Assembly (NCBI GenBank): GCA_019915015.1
Contig: JAHBBC010000004.1
Location: forward strand, 868,001-932,000
Reading direction: 5' to 3'
DNA from: Auriscalpium vulgare
Lineage: Eukaryota > Basidiomycota > Agaricomycetes > Russulales > Auriscalpiaceae
DNA length: 64,000 nucleotides
Under the pieces are notes generated by a model. The model was not told the DNA's origin, did no database searches, and worked only from the letters and a program-made list of their open reading frames with translations. The first letter of the stretch is position 1. Each line of letters begins with the position of its first letter. Positions 55,776 to 64,000 of the stretch are shown in pieces. The position numbers and the translations under genes are program-made.

Positions 55776-57230
55776 ACTGCATGAGCGCCGAGTGCATCAA
55801 GCGCTGAGCTCCAGCGAGCTGTGCCGTTCTTCGGATTCGATATTGAGGCACCACGCATGGGCTGTGGCAGCCCCGAAGGGCTCGAGGGGTGCACGAGGCA
55901 ATCTTGGGGTTCAATTGCGGCGGGCGTTGTGCGGTCTGGCGTTGGCGTATGATAACGGTGGCAGTGCTGAGTGCGCGGCTGTCTGTCACGTGAGGGGAGG
56001 GGCCCGGGCCGTGCTACAATGCCATCATTTTGCTAAATCGTCGTTCGACCCTCGTCCAATGAGCTGCGTGAGACCCGGTTGCGTTGCTGCAGGGCGGTGG
56101 GAGTGAGATGCTGGTACGATGTTAGCAGGCTGAGGGTTGAGCGTTGATGGATGGGCGCTAGAGGGGGATGGTGTACGTACTGAACGACGCTGCAGCGCAC
56201 CGAGGATACAGTTGCAGTCAAGCACGACGGCCCTGATATTCTGGCCGATATGTTCGTGCGCTGTGACCATGCTGCGCTATTGGGTGACTGAGGGCTGGGA
56301 GAGATGAAGGCTGGGAGAGACGAGAAGGCGAGTGTTGCGTTCGAACAGGGGAGGAGTCGCAGCGCCGCGGCCATGGGCTCGGAGTGGGCGGTTGGGGCGA
56401 TGCTTCTTCATTGTGATTACTGTCGTATTGAAGACGATGGCCAGGGGAAGGGGTGTATCTTGGTGCATGCTTGCTGATGTCGGACTCAAAGTCGGAAATG
56501 GCCTCATTCAATTCATCGTGGCAAATGCACTGCGCCACTGGGACTCCGAGGAGATATTTGCTGAAATGTCGTCACGTGTTGCACAAACTTTATCTGGCTC
56601 TCTACTAGTACCACACACCTACGCCCTCCGGGCACAGCCTGGTCCGCCGCTTGGTGCGGACTGCTCGGGTGACATCAAGGTGTTTTTCTTATATTTTCGT
56701 GCAATATTGTACATAACGCTATGCAAACATCAAGCAAGGGAGGTTTTCTACGGGCCGGCCGAATACAGAGAACGCAGCAGGATCGCCGACAAAATTGTTT
56801 GGTTTAGGAAGGCGACGGTCCTGACATCATCACTATCGACCTCAATATCTGTCCTATGACCTGACAATTGACCATTAGACCCAACCACTACAGGTACGGA
56901 CGACGGCTGAACGCCTCCGCCCGACGCCTGTGGGACGGCTATAGACGCAGTCCGTGACCTGTGCGCAGGAGGGTGCAACCGATGGTCGTCTGCTACTACT
57001 CGCCATAGAGTGCAGATGACAGGAGAGTTGAGAGGAGAATATTGGCAGGGCCCGCCAACCGCCGTGTGATAACCTGTAACATGTAACAGCACAGATACGG
57101 ATGATTCAGCAGCAAATTCGGGGCGAGCAGGCGGTCCCAAAGTATGACGTGCCCTGATCGCTGACACACGAGCGTTTAAAATGAAATGAAATCTTCAACA
57201 ACTGTGCCGATACTGCCACCGTTGCTGCTG
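55776..57230. other. no gene recognised
   Basis: I see no supported exon or repeat here. Confidence 0.35.
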
Positions 57231-57235
57231 CCGCC

Positions 57236-57270
57236 GCCGATGCCGATGCCGATGCCGATGCCAATGCTGG
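57236..57270. repeat. GATGCC hexanucleotide microsatellite
   Basis: About five units of GATGCC, the last changed to AATGCT. Confidence 0.95.
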
Positions 57271-57295
57271 TAGCGCCGCAGCTCATACCAGTGCG

Positions 57296-57592
57296 CTGAC
57301 GAAGATAATCGGTACGACCCGGAATATGGAACAGATGAAGGGGAGAGACATGGTAAAGCGAGAAGGCACCGTCGAAACTCCGGCCGCGGACACGGACCGC
57401 TGCCGCAAAGGCTCGGCAAGACTGCACCAGCACAACTGAGGACAAGGGCCGGGCCCTCAACGGCACCCCCTCTGACCTCGGAGGGTCTTGGGGCAACATC
57501 CCCGAGCCTTCTGGGAGCCATCTGGTGAGCTCCGGAGGCAGGATGGGGAGGGGGGAAGGAAGCAGGTGGAAGTGTGAGACATGCGAGAAAAG
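57296..57592 (+). pseudogene. truncated inverted copy of the C2H2 gene at 5344-5904
   Basis: Read forward, it follows the minus strand of about 5777-5483: GCTGACGAAGATA, ATGGA(A/G)CAGATGAAGG, GAGGACAAGGGC, CAACATCCCCGAGCCTTCTG, ATGCGAGAAAA. Indels and a stop break the frame. The copy stops at TGCGAGAAAAGG, just inside the first zinc finger, so no finger is complete. Confidence 0.9.
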
Positions 57593-59067
57593 GTGGAGCT
57601 CGGTAAATCAGACATACCGATTAGGCAGGTCTTCCCAGGTGACTGTGGTCGACATACAGTACGGACTCACCGAGGAATCTTTAGCCTTCTCTCGTTGGTC
57701 GGCAGATGCATTATGTCAAACGCCTCGACAAATAATAGCTTCCACGACATGTTCTGTCTTGAAAGGCGACTTGTGACTTGGCCATCAGTACTTTCCTCGG
57801 AGCTCTGAGATGCCCTGACATCAGTGAGTCAGCGATGTCAGGGCAGCTCAGGGCTCTCCAGAGTCCGATGTCAGAGACCGGCTTTTGTCACACATGTCAC
57901 ACGGTCTTTGATCTCGACATCAATCCTCCGAGAACCTTTTACTACGCACTCACACTTGTCCTTCCCTCGACGTTGGCACCCTCACCACGTTTTCACATTC
58001 TCTCGACATGCCCAACAAGAGCACCAGCGCGCCAGGACGACCGCCACGTCACGACTCCCTGCTTCAAGCGCGCGGCCTGCGCGCCAGCGCGTCAACAAGT
58101 TCGACGTGCAGCACACCAGTCACCGCACCCAGCTGGGCGCGTTCGAGACGTAGACTGGACGGAGAACAGGGAGAGAAGAGCTGAGGAGTTGGACGATGGG
58201 AAAGGGCCTCGAAGTCGGTGAGCAGGCGGCGCGCACCCCACACTCCCGACACCTGCCGACCTCACCTTGCGCACCCGCGCAATCACAGCCATCTACCAAC
58301 CACCCCAGCCACTATCTGACACGCCCACCGCCCACCATGACACTGCGCCTGCCCTGCCGGACCCTGCGCCTGCCCTGTCGGACCCTGCGCGCATTCAGTC
58401 ACCGCCATCGCCGTACGCGCCCTTCTGGTTCGTACCCGTCCCTCCGTCCGCCGGCCGCGCTTCGACTCGCTCCACACGGCTTTGCAGGGCATCGCGCGCG
58501 CCTCTTTCCCGCCTGCGCACTTTGGCCCTGCCCACCACAACCGCGTCCGGCCACGACGCCCAGCACTCCGCGGTGCGTCGCTGCTTTCTCTTCTTGTCGC
58601 CATCCTCCGTCCTTGCGCGACCGTCGCCCTCTTCCCGTCGCCGCCCTGCGCCCGTACCACCACCCGTTTGCACGCACATATACCCTGCCCACCGCCCCGC
58701 GCGCGTTCGACGGTGCGCCGGCTGTCTCGACGCGATTGCGCGCCCGCCTCGTGCGACATGTGCTGTGGCGTACAGAGCTTCGTCGCAGCGCCCATCACCC
58801 TGCAGACACACCGTCAGCACGTACGTATGTGTATACTGTCCGCTACAATAGCCCTTGCTCACTGCCCGTGCCACTGGCTCGTACATCGGTGAGCACCGCT
58901 GTGTCTTGCCGAGCACGGCCCACCTGGTTGCGAGCACACATGCACTAATGTAGTACACAATATGTCTTTTCATTATGGTAGCCTATAGACACTACAATAT
59001 ATATGCTACATTTGTAGGCATTAGCAGCAGACGTGCTACGCCAATCCCGCTGCAGTGGCGAGCTGTA
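57593..59067. other. no gene recognised
   Basis: Proline/arginine-rich frames on both strands at 58196-58970 are GC-skew artefacts. A 21-bp direct repeat (CTGCGCCTGCCCTG-CGGACC) lies at about 58345-58388. Confidence 0.35.
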
Positions 59068-59642
59068 ACTTGCTGGGAGTGGGCCGACGGGTAGCGCGGC
59101 AGTACGATTCCGCTCTGAGGGGGTTTCTGGTTACATAATCAAATATATACATAAATAATAGTCTTGAGACAGTATGTACTAGACACCAAAACGCGACTGG
59201 GAGTGGCCCTGGTACCAACTTTAAGTCATGGTGGGCAATACTGTACACTGGAGGGCATTAAAATTTACATAAGTTGGGTGTGCAGCTGCACCTGAGGTGG
59301 TTGTTGTGAAATCAAGAGTGATGACATCATTTCGGGCTCTAATTGTAATTTAAAACCCCCGAGTGACATCATCGTATTTCTGCCTGTGTTGTCTGGTGCG
59401 TCTCAGTTGTCGCAACATCACTGTTCTGCAACTTCTGTATATGTTGCATGGCCTAGTAATCAGTGTATTTAGGCAATCATTTGTGTATATTGTGTGGAGC
59501 AAATTTAATGAGGAGGGGTAAAGTCGTGAGTTGACATAGCGTGGGAGCGAATTTCCAAAAAAGGCGACACAGATGATCGTTGCATGGGGTCGAAAAAACG
59601 CTGTATATGGATGACATAAGCAACGATTCGTAGGAATCGTAA
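59068..59642 (+). repeat. Rep-A copy 3, short form (575 bp)
   Basis: Has the same start (ACTTGCTGGGAGTGGGCCGA) and the same end (GCAACGATTC-GTAG-GAATCGT-AA) as copies 1 and 2 but lacks about 600 bp of interior including the 49-bp palindrome. The loop of the terminal hairpin differs (GTAG rather than AAAG) while both stem arms are kept. Confidence 0.85.
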
Positions 59643-59703
59643 CGGTTCTGTCACGCGTCAGCGTTCAGAGCTTTCCAGTGAGGTCAGAACAGGTCAGCAC
59701 ATG

Positions 59704-60590
59704 TCAGCCAAATAGGGAAGTCAGTGACGTATCGGACTTCAACAGCGTCAACAATTGTATGCTTCGCTTCGAAACCTTTTGGTCTTCATCTGCCGGGTAC
59801 TGACAGCTATCGTTTCGGCGCAAACATCGATCGCAGCTTGGCCGATTCCCACTGCACTGTGTGACCGGGTTGAGAAAAGAAAATACAGACGCGAATACAC
59901 TCACTTTAATTTTGCGAGCACTACACCAGATACAAGCCGACAGATGTAAACGTTGAAGGGTGGATATCCTTGAAGACATGGATGTACGGCTTTGAACATA
60001 CGTCAATAGCCCCTCGACGTCCACGTCGCGTATCTTCAACTCTCCATCTGGCTCCCCACTGGCCATTCGAGCCGGAGTAAGAGGCGGCTCCCACACAAGA
60101 AATACGTCTGTGCCAGTCTTGTCTTTAAGTCGATGCTGCAGAGGGTTGGATGGTCCGTCAAGTGGAACTTCGGATGAACCGGGGGCCTGAGCGTCGTTCG
60201 GACGGCTGTCATTGTTCCTCACAGGATAACTTGAAAACTCCTCAAGAAAGGAAAGATCGACATCGTCTAGATAAAACATTGTGAGATCGCTCAGTAACAC
60301 GATGTTCGGAGTTGCGGGGAAAACGGGTTTCAAATTCCGCGAAGGGGGATACGCTTTGATCCGCCGCACCTTGGTGATAGAGCATCTCATCGGCTGTATC
60401 GGAAGTGATGGGCGTTGACCACACGGTACGCACAGCTTGATCGTCTTGTGACGATCCTGGGCGCTCGACCCTCGAAGGAGTCCAGCGGCTCCAGCCTCCA
60501 TCGTCGGAATTTGCGACGTCGTACGCAGGATAATCGGACAGTATGGGAGGTGCAGCACTTGACACATCAAAGTTCAGACATCTTTCAACT
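59704..60590 (-). CDS. Zn2Cys6 (C6) transcription-factor-like protein B
   Basis: The last intron, 59857-59904, joins ACIWCSARKIK to CSGNRPSCDRCLRRNDSCQY, restoring a perfect C-x2-C-x6-C-x6-C-x2-C-x6-C binuclear cluster near the C-terminus. The frame ends LLKSDTSLTSLFG. Upstream coding sequence (60240 down to 59905) includes DVDLSFLEEFSSYPVRNN and FLVWEPPLTPARM. Before that a segment in another frame (60565 down to about 60300; SDYPAYDVANSDDGGWSRWT) needs a short intron near 60270-60330. The likely start ATGTCTGAAC (about 60581) is separated from that segment by an apparent 2-base deletion. Placement of the zinc cluster at the C-terminus is unusual for this class. Paralogue of the gene at 60650-61879. 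Confidence 0.55.
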
Positions 60591-60649
60591 AGTCAAGAAT
60601 CAAGCGAACAAACTTTGTGTTTTGAATTTGACCCAACGTATTATCCAGC

Positions 60650-61879
60650 TCAGCCTTTGAAGCGTCCACTGTCGAGACTTTCCGGATCTTCTCTAGTATG
60701 AAATCCAACCTTCTCTAGTATGAAATCCAATTTGACATCCTCTTCGTCATGCGATGTGCCGTAGTCGCATTCGATTTCTCTCACAAAACAAAGTTCGCAA
60801 TAGGGTCTCAGCCCGTTACACTGTATACGAAATGACAGACTGAGTAAGCCCACACGAAACGGGTGACAATCCAAGCACGCCCACCTTGACCTTGCGTTTA
60901 TGGCAATGTCTGCAAGCTACGGGAAGCCGACTGCTATACCATAAGCCTGCGGAACCCGCCAACGTCACATCACGACATTCAGCGACGAAGCGTCTATATT
61001 CTTGTTTGCGTTGCTGCCTGACCGTCTTCTTCTGAATCGGCTGAGTTGGCGGCGGACTTGGACCGTCCAATATTTATATCCCTAAATCGTTGATTGTGGA
61101 CTCGATGCGGGATAAGAGGAATCGATGCGGGGCAGATGCGGGCGGCCAATTTAAGGCTTTCGGCGCTGGATGCACAGGCGGCGTGAACGAAGAGGGTGAC
61201 GGCAGACTCGGAGATTGAGGCGACAGTGCGTTGACGACGCAGAAGAGGGATCCGGAGGCTCCGAAAGCAGCCGTAAAGGATCCTTGAACGTACATTCAAC
61301 TTGCGCCTGTGTCTTGGATTCCTCTGCCAGTGGTCCATCGAGAAATGTTGACCACGCAGAGGGCGATTCCTCCATCCACCACGCAGAGGGCGATTCTTCC
61401 ATCCTACAGTCTTCCTCCGGAGCAGGCACAGCTAAAAAATTGGTTCTCAATTAGCTTACGACCAGAAGCTTCATAGCATACTTTTGCCATCTTTCACAAC
61501 GCTGCATCCATCTAGCGAATCCTTCCAATCCCAATAGGTATTTTGACTGGGCGAAGAGGGATCCCAAGCCGAGAGTCGTTCACCGAGTGCGGAATAAAAA
61601 GCGGCGTCGTTGAGTGGCGATGGAAAAACTTCAGTGGTATCGACCAACCACGAACCTATAGCAAGAATAGCGCTTGATCAAGGTAAACCATGAGACCACA
61701 CTCGAATAAGAGTATTCACCAGGTTGAAAATTAAAGTAACCGCGTGCCGTCGACGGGGTATACATGGCATGATCGCCGTAGACTTGCTCAGGTTGAAGGT
61801 GCAGGTGGCCTTCAACGGCGTTGTGCAGGTGGCCTTCAACGACGTCGACGTAGTCCTGGTATCGGGTGTCTTCAGACAT
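60650..61879 (-). CDS. Zn2Cys6 (C6) transcription-factor-like protein A
   Basis: Starts at the ATG at 61879 (MSEDTRYQDYVDVVEGHLHN). Exons 61879-61720, 61655-61482 and a third from 61431 join in frame, with SWLVDTTEVFPSPLNDAAFY in exon 2. Exon 3 holds a tandem MEESPSAWW/MEESPSAWS repeat. The middle (about 61300-61060) is unresolved: two frames are open and I could not settle the splice sites. The end is clear: ACRHCHKRKVK joins across the intron 60821-60884 to CNGLRPYCELCFVREIECDY, a complete Zn2Cys6 cluster split at the same Lys/Cys position as its neighbour. A 22-bp duplication near 60690-60735 repeats GFHTRED-type codons. It should act as a nuclear regulator if expressed. Confidence 0.6.
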
Positions 61880-62024
61880 GGCGGTGTGAGACGGAACGGA
61901 AAGGCGACCAGCGGCCGTTCAACCACCGTGAATAAGCGCGGTGGGATTATTGGGGGAGTGCCACAGATCTTCAAGATTGGGGGAGTGCCTCAGATCGTCA
62001 ACACATTTCCTTGTTACAGTAAGA
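61880..62024. other. upstream region of the Zn2Cys6 gene, short direct repeat
   Basis: TTGGGGGAGTGCC(A/T)CAGATC is repeated in tandem near 61948-61998. Confidence 0.5.
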
Positions 62025-62515
62025 GAAGCCGGAGGACTCAGTCCTCGGCTCCCGCTTCGAAGCTCAAGCCTCGCCGCTGCTCGCACACTTTATCCGCAAC
62101 ACCGCTCGGGAGCTCCCTCACCCGACCAACGCCTCCCAGTCCGACTCTGGAACGCGACGCGCGGCGAGGGCGCGTAGGAACGCGATCCCGACGTCGTTCG
62201 GGGTCACCGAACGGCGCCTCGGCCGAGCGCGCAGGAAGAATACCTCGATCGCGAGTCGCTTGGGCGTTCATCGAGGGGCTCATGGTGCTTGAGGGCGGCG
62301 TGCTGGTGATGCAGGGACTGCGTCTCGCTCGCTGTGGAGGGTGAGCACCTCGCATGTGACTACGCGCACGTGTCGTCTGCCAGCTGACTTTGTGCCCTCA
62401 GAGCGACGACAAGGACGACGGAGGCCGGAACGGCGACGACGAGGAGCCCCAGGGACTCGCCTTTGACGAGCAGTTGCTCGACTTGGACCGGCGGGTTCGC
62501 GCCTCTGTAGCGTAA
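62025..62515 (+). pseudogene. uncharacterised coding-like fragment with one intron
   Basis: A plus-strand stretch reads SVLGSRFEAQASPLLAHFIR then NTARELPHPTN. After a GT-AG intron (62341-62401) a terminal exon reads EEPQGLAFDEQLLDLDRRVR and stops at 62515. The frames do not connect because a stop lies near 62290 in the phase needed, so one indel or an extra intron must be assumed. Family unknown. Confidence 0.35.
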
Positions 62516-63133
62516 CAGGCGCGCACTTGCATTATCTTGTACCTAGTAGCATGACTATACATTGTGATACCTATGTAAAGCCTCGTACATTAGAATACCT
62601 TTGGAAAAACGTGGGGTACATTAGAACAGCATTATAAAGGGTTATAATCTGCCGCGCGTATTACAGCCGCTGAAATCGGCTGTAACCGGCTGTGACATTT
62701 CGAGGTTTTGCGCGGCCTGCACTCTACCCCGTTCGTCGAGCCCCGCGCCGGCGTACATGCGTACATGTAGTACTGCTGTGGCGCACTGCCGCACTTGGCC
62801 CCTGGGTAGTCGTTTCCCCGGGCCGCTCCCTCCATGTGCTCTACACACTGACCGGCTCCGTCGACGACGACAACGACGACGAGCCCCTCGCCCGTAAGCA
62901 CCGTCTGCTCGTCATCGAAAAGTTTACTCACCAATTGTTATCAGGGAGCTCATTTCGCGCGGCAAAAACCAAGCAAACGGGCCGAGGACGCCCCTATCCT
63001 CCTTTCTCCTCCGCGAGTCTCTCGTCACGGTGCGGCTCCCCACCTCTGTGGGCCGTGAGCACCGTCAGCTAGTCATAGAGAACGTTTCTCACCAATTGTT
63101 CTCACAGAGGTCATTCTGCGCGGAGTTGCCTTG
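62516..63133. repeat. intergenic with a 66-bp direct repeat upstream of the F-box gene
   Basis: AGCACCGTC(T/A)GCT(C/A)GTCAT...CTCACCAATTGTT...GCGCGG occurs at about 62897-62962 and 63058-63123, roughly 160 bp apart and diverged. It may reflect duplication of promoter or terminal-exon sequence. Confidence 0.7.
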
Positions 63134-64000
63134 ATGCGTCTTGCTAGTGCCGTCCCGATTGCACGCCTGCCGCCTGAGATCATCAGCCTCATCTTCTCCA
63201 TCCTCTCCTCAGTCGACCGTCCGAACTCTAATCGATATCTGGACCACAGACGCAGGCGGGTCAGGTACAAGCTGGGCTGGGTGACCGTCACCCACGTCTG
63301 CCAGCGCTGGCGCTCCATCGCCCTACTCAATCCCTCTCTCTGGGCATCCGCCATCGAGGTCCCGTCCGTGCTCGGCGAGCGTTGGGCCGCGCTCTTCGTT
63401 ACCCGCGCCCACAACTTGCCGCTAACAGTTTGGGAAGATTTTCCCGTTGTCAACCATGGTGTGGCGGACCGCGATACCTCGTTCATCGGCGCCAATATCG
63501 GGACCATCATGCACCTGCGCACCTACCTCACTTCCGCACGCGTACTCTGCCAGCTCGCGCCGCTCCTTCACACCCTACATATCCAAGTTCATGACCGCCA
63601 ACCGCTCCCGGATGCCCTGCCAGTGCCATTGTTCTGCGGTGCTGCAAGCGTGCCGGAGTTGCGGCACCTGTCTGTGACCACGTTTCGACCGAAGCACTGG
63701 ACACCACTGCTGTGCGCGCAGCTCGTCTCGGTTGATATGAAATTTACCGATATCCTGGACAACGCAGAAGTTGCCTCCATCTTGGCCCCGATGGCGAGGA
63801 TGCCCACGCTGGAGCGGCTGTCACTGCGAGTGGCACTGGATGACCCTGACGGGGTGCCGCCAACCCTGCTGCCTGCACTGCGACACCTCACCCTGAGGGA
63901 CACTGTTGACGAAGTACTGCCATTCCTCGCCCGTCTCGAACTTCCTGCGGATGTCCGTCTTACTTGCTATGTCACAAACTGTGAGTACGGCTGGGCGGAT
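63134..64000 (+). CDS. F-box protein, 3' end beyond the window
   Basis: Starts at the ATG at 63134 and stays open for 289 codons to the window edge. The N-terminus is an F-box: IARLPPEIISLIFSILSSVD, then GWVTVTHVCQRWRSIALLNP and SLWASA. Leucine-rich, weakly repetitive sequence follows (LHTLHIQV, LRHLSVTTF, LERLSLRVAL, LRHLTLRDTV). The architecture is that of the large mushroom F-box family, substrate receptors of SCF ubiquitin ligases. No intron is needed in the visible part. It is not a close paralogue of the F-box gene at 54020-55393. Confidence 0.75.
   Translation, partial: MRLASAVPIARLPPEIISLIFSILSSVDRPNSNRYLDHRRRRVRYKLGWVTVTHVCQRWRSIALLNPSLWASAIEVPSVLGERWAALFVTRAHNLPLTVWEDFPVVNHGVADRDTSFIGANIGTIMHLRTYLTSARVLCQLAPLLHTLHIQVHDRQPLPDALPVPLFCGAASVPELRHLSVTTFRPKHWTPLLCAQLVSVDMKFTDILDNAEVASILAPMARMPTLERLSLRVALDDPDGVPPTLLPALRHLTLRDTVDEVLPFLARLELPADVRLTCYVTNCEYGWAD

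Noticed and set aside
58196..58973. 250-codon plus-strand and 192-codon minus-strand frames
   Set aside because: Overlapping, Pro/Arg/Ser-rich, no family signature and no splice structure; composition artefact.
1..64000. CRISPR array or prokaryotic operon
   Set aside because: No regularly spaced short repeats with unique spacers, and gene structure is intron-rich and eukaryotic.

Overview
The window looks like nuclear DNA of a filamentous basidiomycete, probably an agaricomycete. Evidence: genes split by many 45-64 nt introns with GTNNGT-type donors, two F-box/leucine-rich proteins and Zn2Cys6 regulators of basidiomycete style, a Ty3/gypsy element, and fragments of mushroom-type transposon families (DUF6570/Helitron-like, DUF6589-like, KDZ-like). 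I saw no bacterial-style operons, no rRNA, no CRISPR array and no convincing tRNA. All family assignments are by eye; no database search was possible.

Layout. 1-9.9 kb holds gene relics: a DUF6570 (Helitron-type) piece, a TRAPPC12-like gene with frameshifts, a two-finger C2H2 gene, an SFP1-like finger fragment and tandem exon/intron-like units. 9.9-11.7 kb carries an apparently complete homeodomain gene. 12.7-14.1 kb is a GC-rich inverted-repeat element next to a SET-domain scrap. 15.9-17.1 kb is an intact copy of a 1.18-kb interspersed repeat, here called Rep-A.

22.4-33.9 kb is a three-level nest. A second Rep-A copy is split by a DNA transposon with 92-bp terminal inverted repeats and a perfect 9-bp target duplication. 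That transposon carries head-to-head fragments of a DUF6589-like gene and a RecQ-like helicase. It is in turn split by a very young 8.9-kb gypsy retrotransposon with two 1178-bp LTRs, a 4-bp target duplication, gag, and a pol frame lacking its own ATG.

34.6-37.4 kb is a 13-exon SNF2 helicase gene whose inferred exons sum exactly to an open 699-codon frame. 37.7-38.4 kb is a BRR2-like relic. 39.6-42.6 kb is a partial tandem duplication (period about 1.82 kb), of which a nearly identical 1.76-kb copy lies at 51.5-53.2 kb. 43.4-48.3 kb holds broken housekeeping genes (SGF11-like, CBS-domain, importin-beta-like), a KDZ-like transposase scrap, and one small intact two-exon gene. 54-55.6 kb has an F-box gene with a tandem-duplicated first exon. 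59-61.9 kb has a third, shorter Rep-A copy and two tandem Zn2Cys6 paralogues. The window ends inside another F-box gene (63134 onward).

Overall this is repeat-rich accessory DNA in which a few intact regulatory or helicase genes sit among truncated copies of conserved genes. The genes do not form a pathway. The coherent story is transposon nesting, gene-fragment capture and segmental duplication.
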